From an uncultured cyanobacterium (lineage in GTDB: Bacteria > Cyanobacteriota > Cyanobacteriia > Cyanobacteriales > Microcystaceae): a stretch of 64,000 nucleotides of DNA. Of the stretch, positions 25,044 through 34,045 are shown piece by piece. The translations under genes and the position numbers were made by a program. Positions within the stretch are counted from its first letter, which is position 1. Every line of letters begins with the position of its first letter. The stretch spans positions 1 through 64,000 of the forward strand of contig CAISPN010000074.1 of the NCBI GenBank assembly GCA_903887375.1, read 5' to 3'. The notes beneath the pieces were generated by a model. That model saw nothing but the letters and a program-made list of their open reading frames with translations. It had not been told where the DNA came from and searched no databases.

Positions 25044-25327
25044 GCATTACACAAGACTATTACGAGAGTGTGCCAGGACAATCTCTGAGGGTAGGGCAGA
25101 CCTCTTCAACGTCTACGGACATTCCCTTTGACTTTAACCCTCTCCAAGGTGCCGCTTTAGGTGTGCCTATTTTTATGGGACTAAGACAACTCAAGCGTCG
25201 TAAAGCAAAATTAAATTCTATAGTTTCTATTAAGCGCAAAGAGAAAATTCATCCTTTAGCTTTACTGGGTATGGGAGCAGCGGGTGTGAGAAAATGGAGA
25301 GAGCAAAAAGATAAAGATGCAGCTTAA
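25040..25327 (+). CDS. C-terminal part of split secreted protein, with membrane anchor/sorting tail
   Basis: 95 residues. The segment TDIPFDFNPLQGAALGVPIF, then MGLRQLKRRKAK, resembles the end of cyanobacterial exported proteins with a PEP-CTERM-like arrangement of short motif, hydrophobic helix and basic cluster. A second short helix, ALLGMGAAGV, and a charged tail follow. It starts with GTG inside the stop of the upstream frame (GTGA overlap). The stop overlaps the start of the HpsJ-like gene, so all three look co-transcribed. Confidence 0.55.
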   Translation: MSITQDYYESVPGQSLRVGQTSSTSTDIPFDFNPLQGAALGVPIFMGLRQLKRRKAKLNSIVSIKRKEKIHPLALLGMGAAGVRKWREQKDKDAA

Positions 25328-26082
25328 TGTCTAAACAAACTAAATCAAGATATAACAATGAAAAAGATGAGAACGATATTCCTCAGGAAGTAAGTGAAGA
25401 GATTGCTTCTTTAATTCGCAAAATTGGCTATTTCTTTTTGGGATTTTCGCTGTTTATATTTTTAAAAACGCTTATACCAGTTCATTTGTTTGATTCACAG
25501 TGGGAATTTTCTGTTGTTGGGCAGCTTGTGGATCAAATATGGTGGATTTTGCTTGGTTTTGTCTTTATCTTCTATTACAGAGAAGGTAGTCTAATTAGTT
25601 ATAGTGAAGCTAGGCTATTAAATTTCTTTTCCTGGTTATCTTTAGCAGTGGCTATATCCTATTTGGTGATGATTCCCCTGTCAATCTACGATACTTCTAA
25701 TATTTCCTATTTCATCAATAATGATCGCATTTTGCAAGACAGTAAAATTGATACACAATTAGAGCGACTTGACAAGCGTATTCAACAGTCCAATTCGCCT
25801 GAACAATTAATAGCTATAGCTAAAAGAATTAATCCCCAAAAGACTTTAAGCAATACTAAAAATATAGATCAATTAAAACAAGAAATTAAAGCTCCTTTGG
25901 AAAAATTGAGGCAAAATATGCATAAAAATAATGCTGATCAATTTAATGAGCGGCTTGTCCAATTCTCCAAAACTGGAATTAGTACTATTTTCGGAAGCAT
26001 ACTTTCTGCTACCAGTTTATACTTATTATGGAAATCAACATTATGGGCCAGGTTGCTTTTTAAGCAATATCAAGAAGATTAG
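25327..26082 (+). CDS. HpsJ-like membrane protein
   Basis: 251 residues with four transmembrane segments: two near the N-terminus separated by the conserved LIPVHLFDSQWEFSVVGQLVD loop, a third around residues 100-120 and one near the C-terminus, with a coiled, lysine-rich region (about 140-205) between the third and fourth. The first loop matches HpsJ family proteins, which are linked to polysaccharide secretion in filamentous cyanobacteria and often occur beside PEP-CTERM/exosortase genes. The start overlaps the stop of the preceding secreted-protein frame by one base. Role here is inferred from family only. Confidence 0.7.
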   Translation: MSKQTKSRYNNEKDENDIPQEVSEEIASLIRKIGYFFLGFSLFIFLKTLIPVHLFDSQWEFSVVGQLVDQIWWILLGFVFIFYYREGSLISYSEARLLNFFSWLSLAVAISYLVMIPLSIYDTSNISYFINNDRILQDSKIDTQLERLDKRIQQSNSPEQLIAIAKRINPQKTLSNTKNIDQLKQEIKAPLEKLRQNMHKNNADQFNERLVQFSKTGISTIFGSILSATSLYLLWKSTLWARLLFKQYQED

Positions 26083-26118
26083 CTCTAACTAAAAATCACC
26101 AAAAAAATCAATAACTAC

Positions 26119-26141
26119 TATCATATGCAATATATATGATA
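26119..26141. promoter_or_regulatory. Inverted repeat upstream of the serpin gene
   Basis: A perfect eight-base inverted repeat, TATCATAT / ATATGATA, with a seven-base spacer, ends 13 bases before the serpin start. It could be an operator or part of the ribosome-binding leader. There is no T-run, so it is not a terminator. Confidence 0.35.
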
Positions 26142-26154
26142 TGTAAATACAAAA

Positions 26155-27348
26155 ATGAACAGAAGAGCCGCAATTTCAGCATTTTTTCTCTCTCTTTTTT
26201 CCTTTGTTTTCTCTTCGAAGGCTTACTCCACCATGTCTAAAAATACCCAAGCCCAATTTGCCCTGAAATTATTCAGTGCAATCAACCAAGATGGATTAAA
26301 AGGCAATGTAATCATCTCGCCTACTAGTATATTTTTAGCCCTATCTTTGCTCTACAATGGCGCCAAAGGTACTACTCAAAAGCAGATCAAGCAACTACTT
26401 CTAGAGAAACAAGACCTGGATCTAGATACCTTTAACCGCGATAACCTAAAGCTGCAAAAGATCCTCAGTAAAGCCCGAGGCAATAATATTCTTTCAATTG
26501 CCAATTCACTTTGGGTTAGATATGGGATCGCTCTCAAAACAAGTTATGTCGATTCTCTTGGTTATTCCTACGGCGCGCAGATTACCAACTTAGATTTTAG
26601 TAATCCTCAAAGCCCAGTTGCCATCAATGAATGGGTAGCCAGAAAAACCAACAACAAAATCACTAAAATTATCGATAGGCTCTCTAGCGATCAGGTGATG
26701 ATCCTAATCAACGCTATATATTTCAAAGGGATCTGGGCAAAAACTTTTGATAGTAATTTGACTCAAAACCAGCCCTTTTTTCTTTTAAATGGTCAAGCTA
26801 AACAAGTTCCCTTAATGTCTAGAGAAGGAGACTATTGGTATTGGGAAAACGAGCTTTTGCAACTAGTTAGCTTACCCTATGATGACCAGGATCTGGCTTT
26901 AGATATATTCCTACCCAAAAAAAATATTGACTTTACTTCTTTTTTAGGACAATTTAATTTAGAAAACTGGCAGCGCTGGAGCTCTCAAGTAGGAAAAAGA
27001 AAAGGTGTTGTCAAAATTCCCCGTTTCAAACTTGAATATCAAAATACACTCAATAGTGTACTAACCAATTTGGGGATGAGCTCAGCCTTTAATGCCAATC
27101 AAGCTGATTTTTCTGGACTTACCAATACTAAAGTCTATGTCAGTGAGGTACTGCATAAAACCTATCTGGAGGTCAATGAAGAAGGGAGCGAAGCTGCAGC
27201 AGTCACCTCCATTGGAATTAAAGCAATGGCCATGCCTGCTAGCCAAGAGCCCTTTGTTTTTAGAGCTGATCGGCCTTTTGTCTGCATATTGAGAGAAAAG
27301 CAAACCAACTCTTTAATTTTTATAGCCTCGATTGTTGAACCAGGCTAA
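26155..27348 (+). CDS. Serpin (serine protease inhibitor), exported
   Basis: 397 residues with a signal peptide ([20 protein letters not shown], cleavage probably before residue 26) and a full serpin domain: [20 protein letters not shown] near the start, [11 protein letters not shown] at 184-194, and the C-terminal block [29 protein letters not shown]. The reactive-loop hinge EEGSEAAAV (342-350) has small residues at P12-P9, as in inhibitory serpins. Counting 15 residues from Gly344 (P15) puts P1 at Met358. Inhibitory serpins trap proteases by loop insertion, so this probably protects the cell surface or periplasm. It overlaps ndhD by 29 bases at the 3' end. Confidence 0.93.
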   Translation: MNRRAAISAFFLSLFSFVFSSKAYSTMSKNTQAQFALKLFSAINQDGLKGNVIISPTSIFLALSLLYNGAKGTTQKQIKQLLLEKQDLDLDTFNRDNLKLQKILSKARGNNILSIANSLWVRYGIALKTSYVDSLGYSYGAQITNLDFSNPQSPVAINEWVARKTNNKITKIIDRLSSDQVMILINAIYFKGIWAKTFDSNLTQNQPFFLLNGQAKQVPLMSREGDYWYWENELLQLVSLPYDDQDLALDIFLPKKNIDFTSFLGQFNLENWQRWSSQVGKRKGVVKIPRFKLEYQNTLNSVLTNLGMSSAFNANQADFSGLTNTKVYVSEVLHKTYLEVNEEGSEAAAVTSIGIKAMAMPASQEPFVFRADRPFVCILREKQTNSLIFIASIVEPG

Positions 27349-28969
27349 CACTATTGATAGCCAGATTGCGCTGGTGGTAGGATTGGCTAACTTGCGCATT
27401 GACAGCCACTGTCTTGGCGTCATAAAGTTGAGTTGCCAATTTAGGATATAACCCTATCACCACAATCATAGTTAGGAAAACCAAAGAAATGAATATCTCC
27501 CGGGCATTAGCATCATTGAACTTGGATTGCTCAGGCAAAAGACAATCAGTTCCAAAACAAGCCGCTTGCTGATTTCCCAGATTTTTCAGCTCTAGATCTT
27601 CTAAATCACAAGAAGGAATAATATCACAAGCCATCTCAGCTGAGCCATAGAATACTTCTTTGAGCATTGAGAGTAAATATATAGGCGTGAGAATCAGTCC
27701 AACGCAAGAAAGGAAGATTGTGACAGTACGGAAAGTTGAACTATATATCTCCGTAGTAGCCATACCCAGAAAAACAGAAATTTCCCCAACAAATCCACTC
27801 ATTCCAGGCATAGCCAAAGAAGCCAGAGCGGCCATAGTAAAAAGAGCGAAGACCTTGGGCATAGCTTGGCCAATGCCACCCATCTTGCTCATGATCATCG
27901 TATGAGTACGATCATAGGTGACACCCGCTAGGAAAAATAAAACCGAGGCAATCAATCCATGTGAGATCATTTGTAGCATTGCGCCATTTACTCCTAGATC
28001 GCTGAAAGAGGCGATGCCCAAAAGAACAAAACCCATATGGGAAATAGAAGAAAAAGCTAGACGACGCTTCATATTTGTCTGGGCAAAGGAATTGAGCGCG
28101 CCGTAGACTATATTGACCACACCTAGAATAGCCAAAACTGGAGCAAAATAGACATGCGCATTGGGCAGCAGTTCCATATTCAGACGAATTAAACCATAGC
28201 CACCCATTTTTAGCAAAACTCCAGCTAGCACCATTGAAACAGGTGAAGATGCTTCACCATGAGCATCTGGTAGCCATGTATGTAAAGGAAATATAGCAAG
28301 TTTTACCCCAAAAGCTATCAACAATCCAGCATACAAAAACAACTCCAAGGTTAAGGGAAATTGCTTAAGTCCAAGCTCTGCTATATCAAAAGTCAGATTG
28401 TTACCCCAAAGAGCCATAGCTAAAGCAGCAATCAAAATGAAAATTGAGGCGATGGCGGTATATAACAAAAACTTAGTTGCAGCATAGCCCCGCTTCTGTC
28501 CACCCCAAATCGAAACTAGGACATAGACAGGAACTAGCTCGATTTCCCACATAATGAAAAACAACAGCAGATCTTGAGCTACGAATACTCCAATTTGCGC
28601 AGAATAGAGTATCAACATCATCGCGTAGAAAAGCCTCGGTCTGCGGTCTACCTGCCAAGCAGAAAACATCGAAAGTGTCGTTACCAGAGAGGCAAGCAGC
28701 AATAGAGGAACAGAGAGACCATCAATAGAAACTACCCAGCTCAGCCCTAATTGTGGAAGCCAAGTAAATTTTTCAACTAGCTGAAATTCAGCATTAGTAG
28801 GATCATAATATTTCCAGAAAACATAACACATGGTAATGAATTCTGTAATGCCTACCCCAAGAGCGTACCAACGAACTGCGTTATTATCTTTGCTTGGTAG
28901 CAGGGGAACGAACAAAGCGGCAAAAAGTGGAAACAGAACTAGGGCAGTGAGCCAGGGAAAACCATCCAT
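27320..28969 (-). CDS. ndhD: NAD(P)H-quinone oxidoreductase subunit 4 (NdhD)
   Basis: A 549-residue proton-pumping membrane subunit of NDH-1, an antiporter-like protein with about 14 transmembrane helices. Conserved features are [19 protein letters not shown] (the essential Glu), [17 protein letters not shown] with the broken-helix lysine region, [11 protein letters not shown] and the amphipathic [13 protein letters not shown] segment. It supports respiratory and cyclic electron flow. The C-terminus has a hydrophilic insertion with cysteines (about residues 440-475). Paralogue type (D1 or D2 versus the CO2-uptake D3/D4) cannot be settled; no ndhF or chp genes are adjacent. Confidence 0.94.
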   Translation of the reverse strand: MDGFPWLTALVLFPLFAALFVPLLPSKDNNAVRWYALGVGITEFITMCYVFWKYYDPTNAEFQLVEKFTWLPQLGLSWVVSIDGLSVPLLLLASLVTTLSMFSAWQVDRRPRLFYAMMLILYSAQIGVFVAQDLLLFFIMWEIELVPVYVLVSIWGGQKRGYAATKFLLYTAIASIFILIAALAMALWGNNLTFDIAELGLKQFPLTLELFLYAGLLIAFGVKLAIFPLHTWLPDAHGEASSPVSMVLAGVLLKMGGYGLIRLNMELLPNAHVYFAPVLAILGVVNIVYGALNSFAQTNMKRRLAFSSISHMGFVLLGIASFSDLGVNGAMLQMISHGLIASVLFFLAGVTYDRTHTMIMSKMGGIGQAMPKVFALFTMAALASLAMPGMSGFVGEISVFLGMATTEIYSSTFRTVTIFLSCVGLILTPIYLLSMLKEVFYGSAEMACDIIPSCDLEDLELKNLGNQQAACFGTDCLLPEQSKFNDANAREIFISLVFLTMIVVIGLYPKLATQLYDAKTVAVNAQVSQSYHQRNLAINSVSLVQQSRL

Positions 28970-29041
28970 TATTGTTGCGAGTAGGAATAGATAATAATTT
29001 TACAGCTTTATGTAAACTTTTTTAAGATCTTTTTCTAAGAT

Positions 29042-29875
29042 TCAATAAGGAAATTTACTCTTTTTTTGCATAATTTGAGCTAGCAGAGTTAGAAACAAAA
29101 GACCCATTACCCCGGAAAGAGGATTATGATTGATGCCAGTTAGCCAATCCGGGACATCTGGCTTGTAAGATAACAGCTGCCCAACATTCAAAATATAGTA
29201 ACCCCAAACTAAACCAGCATGTATACCCATTGGCAGACCCAGCCTATCTCTACTCGAGCGCTTGGCCCAAACTAAAATCATCCCCAGCAAAAATAAAGCA
29301 GGAAATTGGGGAAAGGTCTTAACTACTGCAGCTAGAGGCTTGATAAAATGTAAAATAGCAAAGATTAAAGAATCCACCAAAAGCGAGCTCAATTGGCTAT
29401 AGTTTTTCTCTAGTTCTTTCAAAAGCCACCCTCTAAAAAAGAGCTCTTCAAAAAAAGCAACAGCCAGAGCTGAGAATAATCCCTGTGCCACAACTATTGC
29501 TAAATTTCCACTAGAATCGCTCTTAATTTCTAACCAACCAAAGAGCGATTCCACAATAAAAAGAGATATACAGAACAAGAATCCTATACTCAAACCCTTG
29601 AGTAAATTGTTCAAGTTGGAGGAAGTCCATTCCCAGCCATAGTACTGAAACCCATTAGGAATATTGTAAATAAACTTACTCCACAAATTGAGCAGCAACA
29701 AGAACTCGAGCCCCAATAGAGACATAGTCAAAATAGCCACCAAGTTGGGATCTTTGGCAAACCACAGGCTAATAGGTATAGCAAAAGGCAGCCAGAACAA
29801 TAGCAAGAGCAATATAAATAAAAGTACCCTTGCTATTAAAGAAAACCTACTTATATTTTCTAGATTTACTTTCAA
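29042..29875 (-). CDS. CPBP family intramembrane metalloprotease
   Basis: 277 residues with about seven transmembrane segments. The CAAX/bacteriocin-processing motifs are present: EELFFRGWL (EExxxR), FAILHF (with the metal-binding histidine) and GIHAGLVWGY near the C-terminus (His). Such proteases act within the plasma membrane; roles include prenyl-protein processing and immunity to peptides, none demonstrable here. It follows clpS after six bases and precedes ndhD by 72 bases. Confidence 0.88.
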   Translation of the reverse strand: MKVNLENISRFSLIARVLLFILLLLLFWLPFAIPISLWFAKDPNLVAILTMSLLGLEFLLLLNLWSKFIYNIPNGFQYYGWEWTSSNLNNLLKGLSIGFLFCISLFIVESLFGWLEIKSDSSGNLAIVVAQGLFSALAVAFFEELFFRGWLLKELEKNYSQLSSLLVDSLIFAILHFIKPLAAVVKTFPQFPALFLLGMILVWAKRSSRDRLGLPMGIHAGLVWGYYILNVGQLLSYKPDVPDWLTGINHNPLSGVMGLLFLTLLAQIMQKKSKFPY

Positions 29876-29881
29876 AGTATT

Positions 29882-30169
29882 TTAATCATCAGGCTCTATA
29901 GTACTAGTAAGTCCATGACCTCTTAAAGTCTCACAATAGAACTCTGCATGTTCCAAAGCGCATACTATCACCAAAGCAAGTCCATTTAAATGAGCTTCCA
30001 TCATGATATCTACCGCTTGAGGCTGAGTCATTCCAGCAATGGTCTGAATCAACACTTGGACTACATGTTCCATACTATTGTGATCATCATTATGCAACAA
30101 GACACGATAGCGCGGTGCTGGTTTGCGTACAGTTTCCAGCACATTTTTTTTGAGTATTTCTATACTCAT
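29882..30169 (-). CDS. clpS: ClpS adaptor protein
   Basis: A 95-residue adaptor that delivers N-degron substrates to the ClpC/ClpP protease. Key segments are YRVLLHNDDHNSMEHVVQVL and MMEAHLNGLALVIVCALEHAEFY, which include the N-degron pocket residues (NDD, the M...H pair), and the terminal STIEPDD found in cyanobacterial ClpS1. I use the ATG at 30169, with GGAG six bases ahead; the ATG at 30181 provides that sequence. It lies 15 bases after cphA. Confidence 0.95.
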   Translation of the reverse strand: MSIEILKKNVLETVRKPAPRYRVLLHNDDHNSMEHVVQVLIQTIAGMTQPQAVDIMMEAHLNGLALVIVCALEHAEFYCETLRGHGLTSTIEPDD

Positions 30170-30184
30170 ATATTTCTCCATGAA

Positions 30185-32818
30185 TTATTCTTGAGCGATA
30201 TAACCTGGGCTATTTTTGATTGCTTTAATGGCCTGGGTGACACTTTCTGGGAAAATGACAATCAAACCACCTTGCTCTATTTTACTTGCAGCAATTTGAA
30301 GAGCTTCTATTTCATTTAAAATTATTTGATAATCAGCTTTTGGCTTAACAGAAAGGATTCCTTTAGCTATAAGATCAGCAACTTCTCCAATCTCTCTGCC
30401 CCTTCTATCTAGATCCTCTTTGATAATAATTTTGTTGAACATTGTAGCTGAAAGCTTTCCTAGTTCGATAAGATCTTCATCGCGACGATCTCCAGGTCCG
30501 CCTACTATCCCAATTCTCTCTCCAGAACTCCAGTTTTGGACAAAGCCCCCAACGGCCTCATATCCAGCTGGATTGTGAGCATAGTCAAGCAAGATGTTAT
30601 AGCTGCCCATATCGAACAAGTTCATCCTTCCGGGGGTTTGTTCTTCAGAAAGCTTAAAGCTATTTACCCCCATCTTGATAGTGGAAATATCTACTCCTTG
30701 CACATAGGCTGCCAGACAAGCAGCCAGCGCATTGGCAATCATAAAAGGAGCCATACCGTTGATAGTCACAGGAACATTGATTGCCGAATCAATCACATAT
30801 TGAATATCACCCTGGTATATAGATAAGTTTCCTTGATCATAAATAGCAGCAGTACCTCCAGATAATAGATGCTCTTTTATGATTGGATTATCTTTAGTAA
30901 GGCTAAAATAAGCTACTTTTCCTCTAACTTTTTGAGCCATAGCCGCAACTAAAGGATCTTCAGCATTGAGGACTGCATAGCCATCAGTCCCAACAGTTTC
31001 AGCAATGACTGACTTGACCTTAGCCATCTGTTCAATGGTATCTATATCACCTAACCCAAGGTGATCTGCTGCAACATTGAGCACTACACCGACATCACAT
31101 TGGTCAAAAGCCAAGCCAGATCTGAGAATTCCACCGCGAGCAGATTCTAGAACAGCAACTTCAACAGTGGGATCTTTGAGAATTACTGAGGCACTTTGCG
31201 GTCCAGTGTTATCTCCCTGCTCTACTAAATATTTTCCTAGATAAATTCCATCAGTTGTAGTGAAGCCGACAACCTTTTGAGACTGGGTAAAAATATGAGC
31301 AATTAAACGAGATGTAGTAGTTTTGCCATTAGTACCAGTGATGGCAATAATGGGAATACGACCAGAATCTTCATCTGGGAACAACATATCGAGCACGGCC
31401 CCTGCTACATTGCGCGGTTTACCTTGGCTAGGTGCGACATGCATACGAAAGCCAGGAGCAGCATTGACTTCTACAATTACTCCATCTACCTCCCTTATAG
31501 GCTTTCTGATATCAGGTGTAACAATATCAATACCTGCAATATCCAGGCCGATAAGCTTGACTGCTCTTTGGGCAATCCAAATATTTTCTGGATGAATCTC
31601 ATCTGTGCGATCTATTGCTATCCCACCTGTACTGAGATTTGCTGTGGCTTTGAGATAGGCTATTTCATCTTTTGCAAGAACACTATCTAGCTTATAACCC
31701 TGTTTTTGTAGGACTCCTAGAGAAGTCCTATCAATAGTAATTTTGGTCAGAATATTATCATGGCCATCACCTCTATTAGGATCGGCATTGGTAATTTCAA
31801 CCAATTGATCTATGGTGGATTTTCCATCACCTTTGACAAAAGCTGGAACCCTTTCGGCAACGGCAACAACTTTACCATTGACTACTAAAACGCGGTGATC
31901 ACTACCTCGATAGTAACGCTCTATAATAACTGAGCGAGTCTTTGAGGCGGCGCTAGCTAGAGTATAAGCCTCTTGAGCATCATCAAAAGAGGTGATATTG
32001 ATGGTGATACCCCTTCCGTGGTTACCATCAAGGGGTTTAATAACAATCGGATAGCCCCCTACCTCTTCAATCGCTTCTGCTAAATCTTCTTGATACTGAA
32101 TCACAGTACCTAGTGGCACTGGTATACCGGCTTCTTTGAGAATTGTTTTTGTCCCCTCTTTATCACAAGCCAACTCAACGCCCAATATGCCAGTCTGTTG
32201 ACTTAAGGTTGCCTGTAGTCTTTTTTGCTTGCTCCCATAGCCCAATTGGATCATTGCTCTGCTACTAAGAGGCATCCAAGGGATTTTCCTAGCTTGAGCT
32301 TCTTCGACAATAGTTTCAGTACTTGGACCTAAAGCTGCTGCTGCGCAAAGATCTCTGATATCTTCTAGATCTTTAGCTAATTCTTTTTCGGGATATTCTC
32401 CTGTATCTACAATACTTCTGCATATTCTCACAGCAGCTCTGCCGGCATAGCGTCCAGCCTGCTCATCTACGTATTCAAAAACGACATTGTAGACCCCTGG
32501 CGTACTCGTTTCTCTAGTGCGACCGAAACCAACATTTAACCCAGCCATTTCTTGTAGAGATAGTGCGACATGTTCGACTATATGCCCCATGTAAGTACCG
32601 GTTTTTAACCTTTCTAGAAAGCCTCCGCGGTAACCTGGTGAGCAAAAATGCTCTTCCAAAATCGGCAATAGCTTGACCAGTGAATCTGCAAAACCAGGTA
32701 GATTGCCACTGGGTTTCTGGGACAAATCCTCCAAATCAAGACGCATAATAATTAACTTATTGCGTCTAATACTCCAGTAATTGGGTCCTCTTAGGGTCTG
32801 AGTTTTGAGAATTTTCAT
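30185..32818 (-). CDS. cphA: Cyanophycin synthetase
   Basis: 877 residues. It polymerises aspartate and arginine into cyanophycin, a nitrogen and carbon store. The N-terminal domain is followed by an ATP-grasp domain (about 220-470) with GGYPIVIKPLDGNHGRGI and GVIVEVNAAPGFRMH, then a Mur-ligase domain with P-loop GTNGKTTTSRL and a C-terminal DYAHNPAGYEAVGGFV segment. Length matches CphA1. It follows cphB (77-base gap) and precedes clpS (15-base gap), forming one minus-strand unit. Confidence 0.97.
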   Translation of the reverse strand: MKILKTQTLRGPNYWSIRRNKLIIMRLDLEDLSQKPSGNLPGFADSLVKLLPILEEHFCSPGYRGGFLERLKTGTYMGHIVEHVALSLQEMAGLNVGFGRTRETSTPGVYNVVFEYVDEQAGRYAGRAAVRICRSIVDTGEYPEKELAKDLEDIRDLCAAAALGPSTETIVEEAQARKIPWMPLSSRAMIQLGYGSKQKRLQATLSQQTGILGVELACDKEGTKTILKEAGIPVPLGTVIQYQEDLAEAIEEVGGYPIVIKPLDGNHGRGITINITSFDDAQEAYTLASAASKTRSVIIERYYRGSDHRVLVVNGKVVAVAERVPAFVKGDGKSTIDQLVEITNADPNRGDGHDNILTKITIDRTSLGVLQKQGYKLDSVLAKDEIAYLKATANLSTGGIAIDRTDEIHPENIWIAQRAVKLIGLDIAGIDIVTPDIRKPIREVDGVIVEVNAAPGFRMHVAPSQGKPRNVAGAVLDMLFPDEDSGRIPIIAITGTNGKTTTSRLIAHIFTQSQKVVGFTTTDGIYLGKYLVEQGDNTGPQSASVILKDPTVEVAVLESARGGILRSGLAFDQCDVGVVLNVAADHLGLGDIDTIEQMAKVKSVIAETVGTDGYAVLNAEDPLVAAMAQKVRGKVAYFSLTKDNPIIKEHLLSGGTAAIYDQGNLSIYQGDIQYVIDSAINVPVTINGMAPFMIANALAACLAAYVQGVDISTIKMGVNSFKLSEEQTPGRMNLFDMGSYNILLDYAHNPAGYEAVGGFVQNWSSGERIGIVGGPGDRRDEDLIELGKLSATMFNKIIIKEDLDRRGREIGEVADLIAKGILSVKPKADYQIILNEIEALQIAASKIEQGGLIVIFPESVTQAIKAIKNSPGYIAQE

Positions 32819-32895
32819 AGTTTTTTCACTAGGGGAGCTCGCAGATAGCGGTTAGAAAATAATAATATTAGTTTTCAAAAGTCCAGTTAGACTGT

Positions 32896-33777
32896 CTACA
32901 GTGGACAATTTTGGTCATTAGTCGTGTTATTTTTGGGCAGAGCCAAATTTTTGTTTATATGGTAAACATCACCACGAGAGAGAACATGAAGTCTCAAGTT
33001 ATGAAGACTCAAAGGGTCTTGAGTGCCAGCTTCATCCCGATTGGTATAAGACATTTCTCTAGCATCAACAAAAGTAACAGTCCCTTTACCCAATATACGA
33101 ACAGTGCCATCTCTTTCAAACATAGCGCAGGTATCTTCATCAATTCCAATAGCTAGGCGTTCTGGATAGGCGCAGACTGCACTAAGAAGACGGGCCATTC
33201 TATTGCGATTATGAAAATGCTGATCCACAATCACCTCTGGTATCATGCCTAAACCAGTAGTCAGTTCAACTAGTGAGCGATTTGGGGATTCAGCAGAACC
33301 TCCCCCTGCTATCATGTGCTGGCCCATCACAGCTGCGCCAGCACTAGTACCAGCTAAAGTCACCTCACCTAAGTGAACTCTTTGACGAATACGTTCTAGA
33401 ATCGTTGTTTCGGAAAGGAGTCCACAAAGGCGCAATTGATCTCCTCCAGTGAGAAAAATACCAGTACATCTTTCGATGTATTCCCTAAATTGAGGATCTT
33501 CTCCTTGGCTGCGATCTCTAATATCGAGAACCTTGATATCCTTAGAACCCATTTCATTGAATATAGACTCATATCGGCCACCAAGAATCGCAGGCTCTCT
33601 AGAAGCTGAAGGAACAATCGCCAAAACCGACTCACTTCCACCAGAACGAGACCAGAAGGCGCTCAGAATTTCACGGAAGTTCACCTTATCTTCAGCACCA
33701 CCAATTACTAAGATTGCTGGCTTAGTATCTGGTGTATTTTGTGCTACTGATGGCGGTTGGGTTATCACTTCTAACAT
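32896..33777 (-). CDS. cphB: Cyanophycinase
   Basis: A 293-residue peptidase of family S51 that hydrolyses cyanophycin to beta-Asp-Arg dipeptides. The nucleophile elbow is GTSAGAAVMG (about residue 140); FLTGGDQLRL and DQHFHNRNRMARLL complete the active site. I start at the ATG encoding MLEVITQPPSV (33777), since the in-frame ORF further upstream is non-conserved and AT-rich. It heads the cphB-cphA unit. Confidence 0.94.
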   Translation of the reverse strand: MLEVITQPPSVAQNTPDTKPAILVIGGAEDKVNFREILSAFWSRSGGSESVLAIVPSASREPAILGGRYESIFNEMGSKDIKVLDIRDRSQGEDPQFREYIERCTGIFLTGGDQLRLCGLLSETTILERIRQRVHLGEVTLAGTSAGAAVMGQHMIAGGGSAESPNRSLVELTTGLGMIPEVIVDQHFHNRNRMARLLSAVCAYPERLAIGIDEDTCAMFERDGTVRILGKGTVTFVDAREMSYTNRDEAGTQDPLSLHNLRLHVLSRGDVYHINKNLALPKNNTTNDQNCPL

Positions 33778-34045
33778 AGTCGGTAAGTACTTTTTTGATT
33801 GCTCTTTGACAAATAGATAATTGGATAGTGCATTTACATTTGAGACAATGTCATACCTAAAATCTATTTTTATACTGATATCAAGATAAAAACTGTTAAT
33901 TGTGAACCAGTTTTCAGAATATCCCAAGCTGCCAAGGAGATCAAGGGTTATTGCCAAAAAGCTAAGGTATCAAAATATTCTGCCAATCATCTGGCAAAAT
34001 GAATAGAGATAAATAATTATAGATAGAGTCATTGGAGTTTTTCTG
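33778..34045. other. Divergent cphB/leuS intergenic region
   Basis: 268 AT-rich bases between divergent genes. A small perfect inverted repeat, TGCCA-atcatc-TGGCA, lies at about 33981-33996, 50 bases ahead of leuS. I see no T-box, no RNA gene and no convincing NtcA site (GTA-N8-TAC). Confidence 0.4.

Noticed and set aside
26119-26141. Terminator between the HpsJ-like gene and the serpin
   Set aside because: The inverted repeat is all AT-type and lacks a T-run; it is better read as a possible operator.
33778-34045. tRNA or T-box ahead of leuS
   Set aside because: No cloverleaf, no TTC arm and no T-box motif could be built; only a short five-base hairpin is present.
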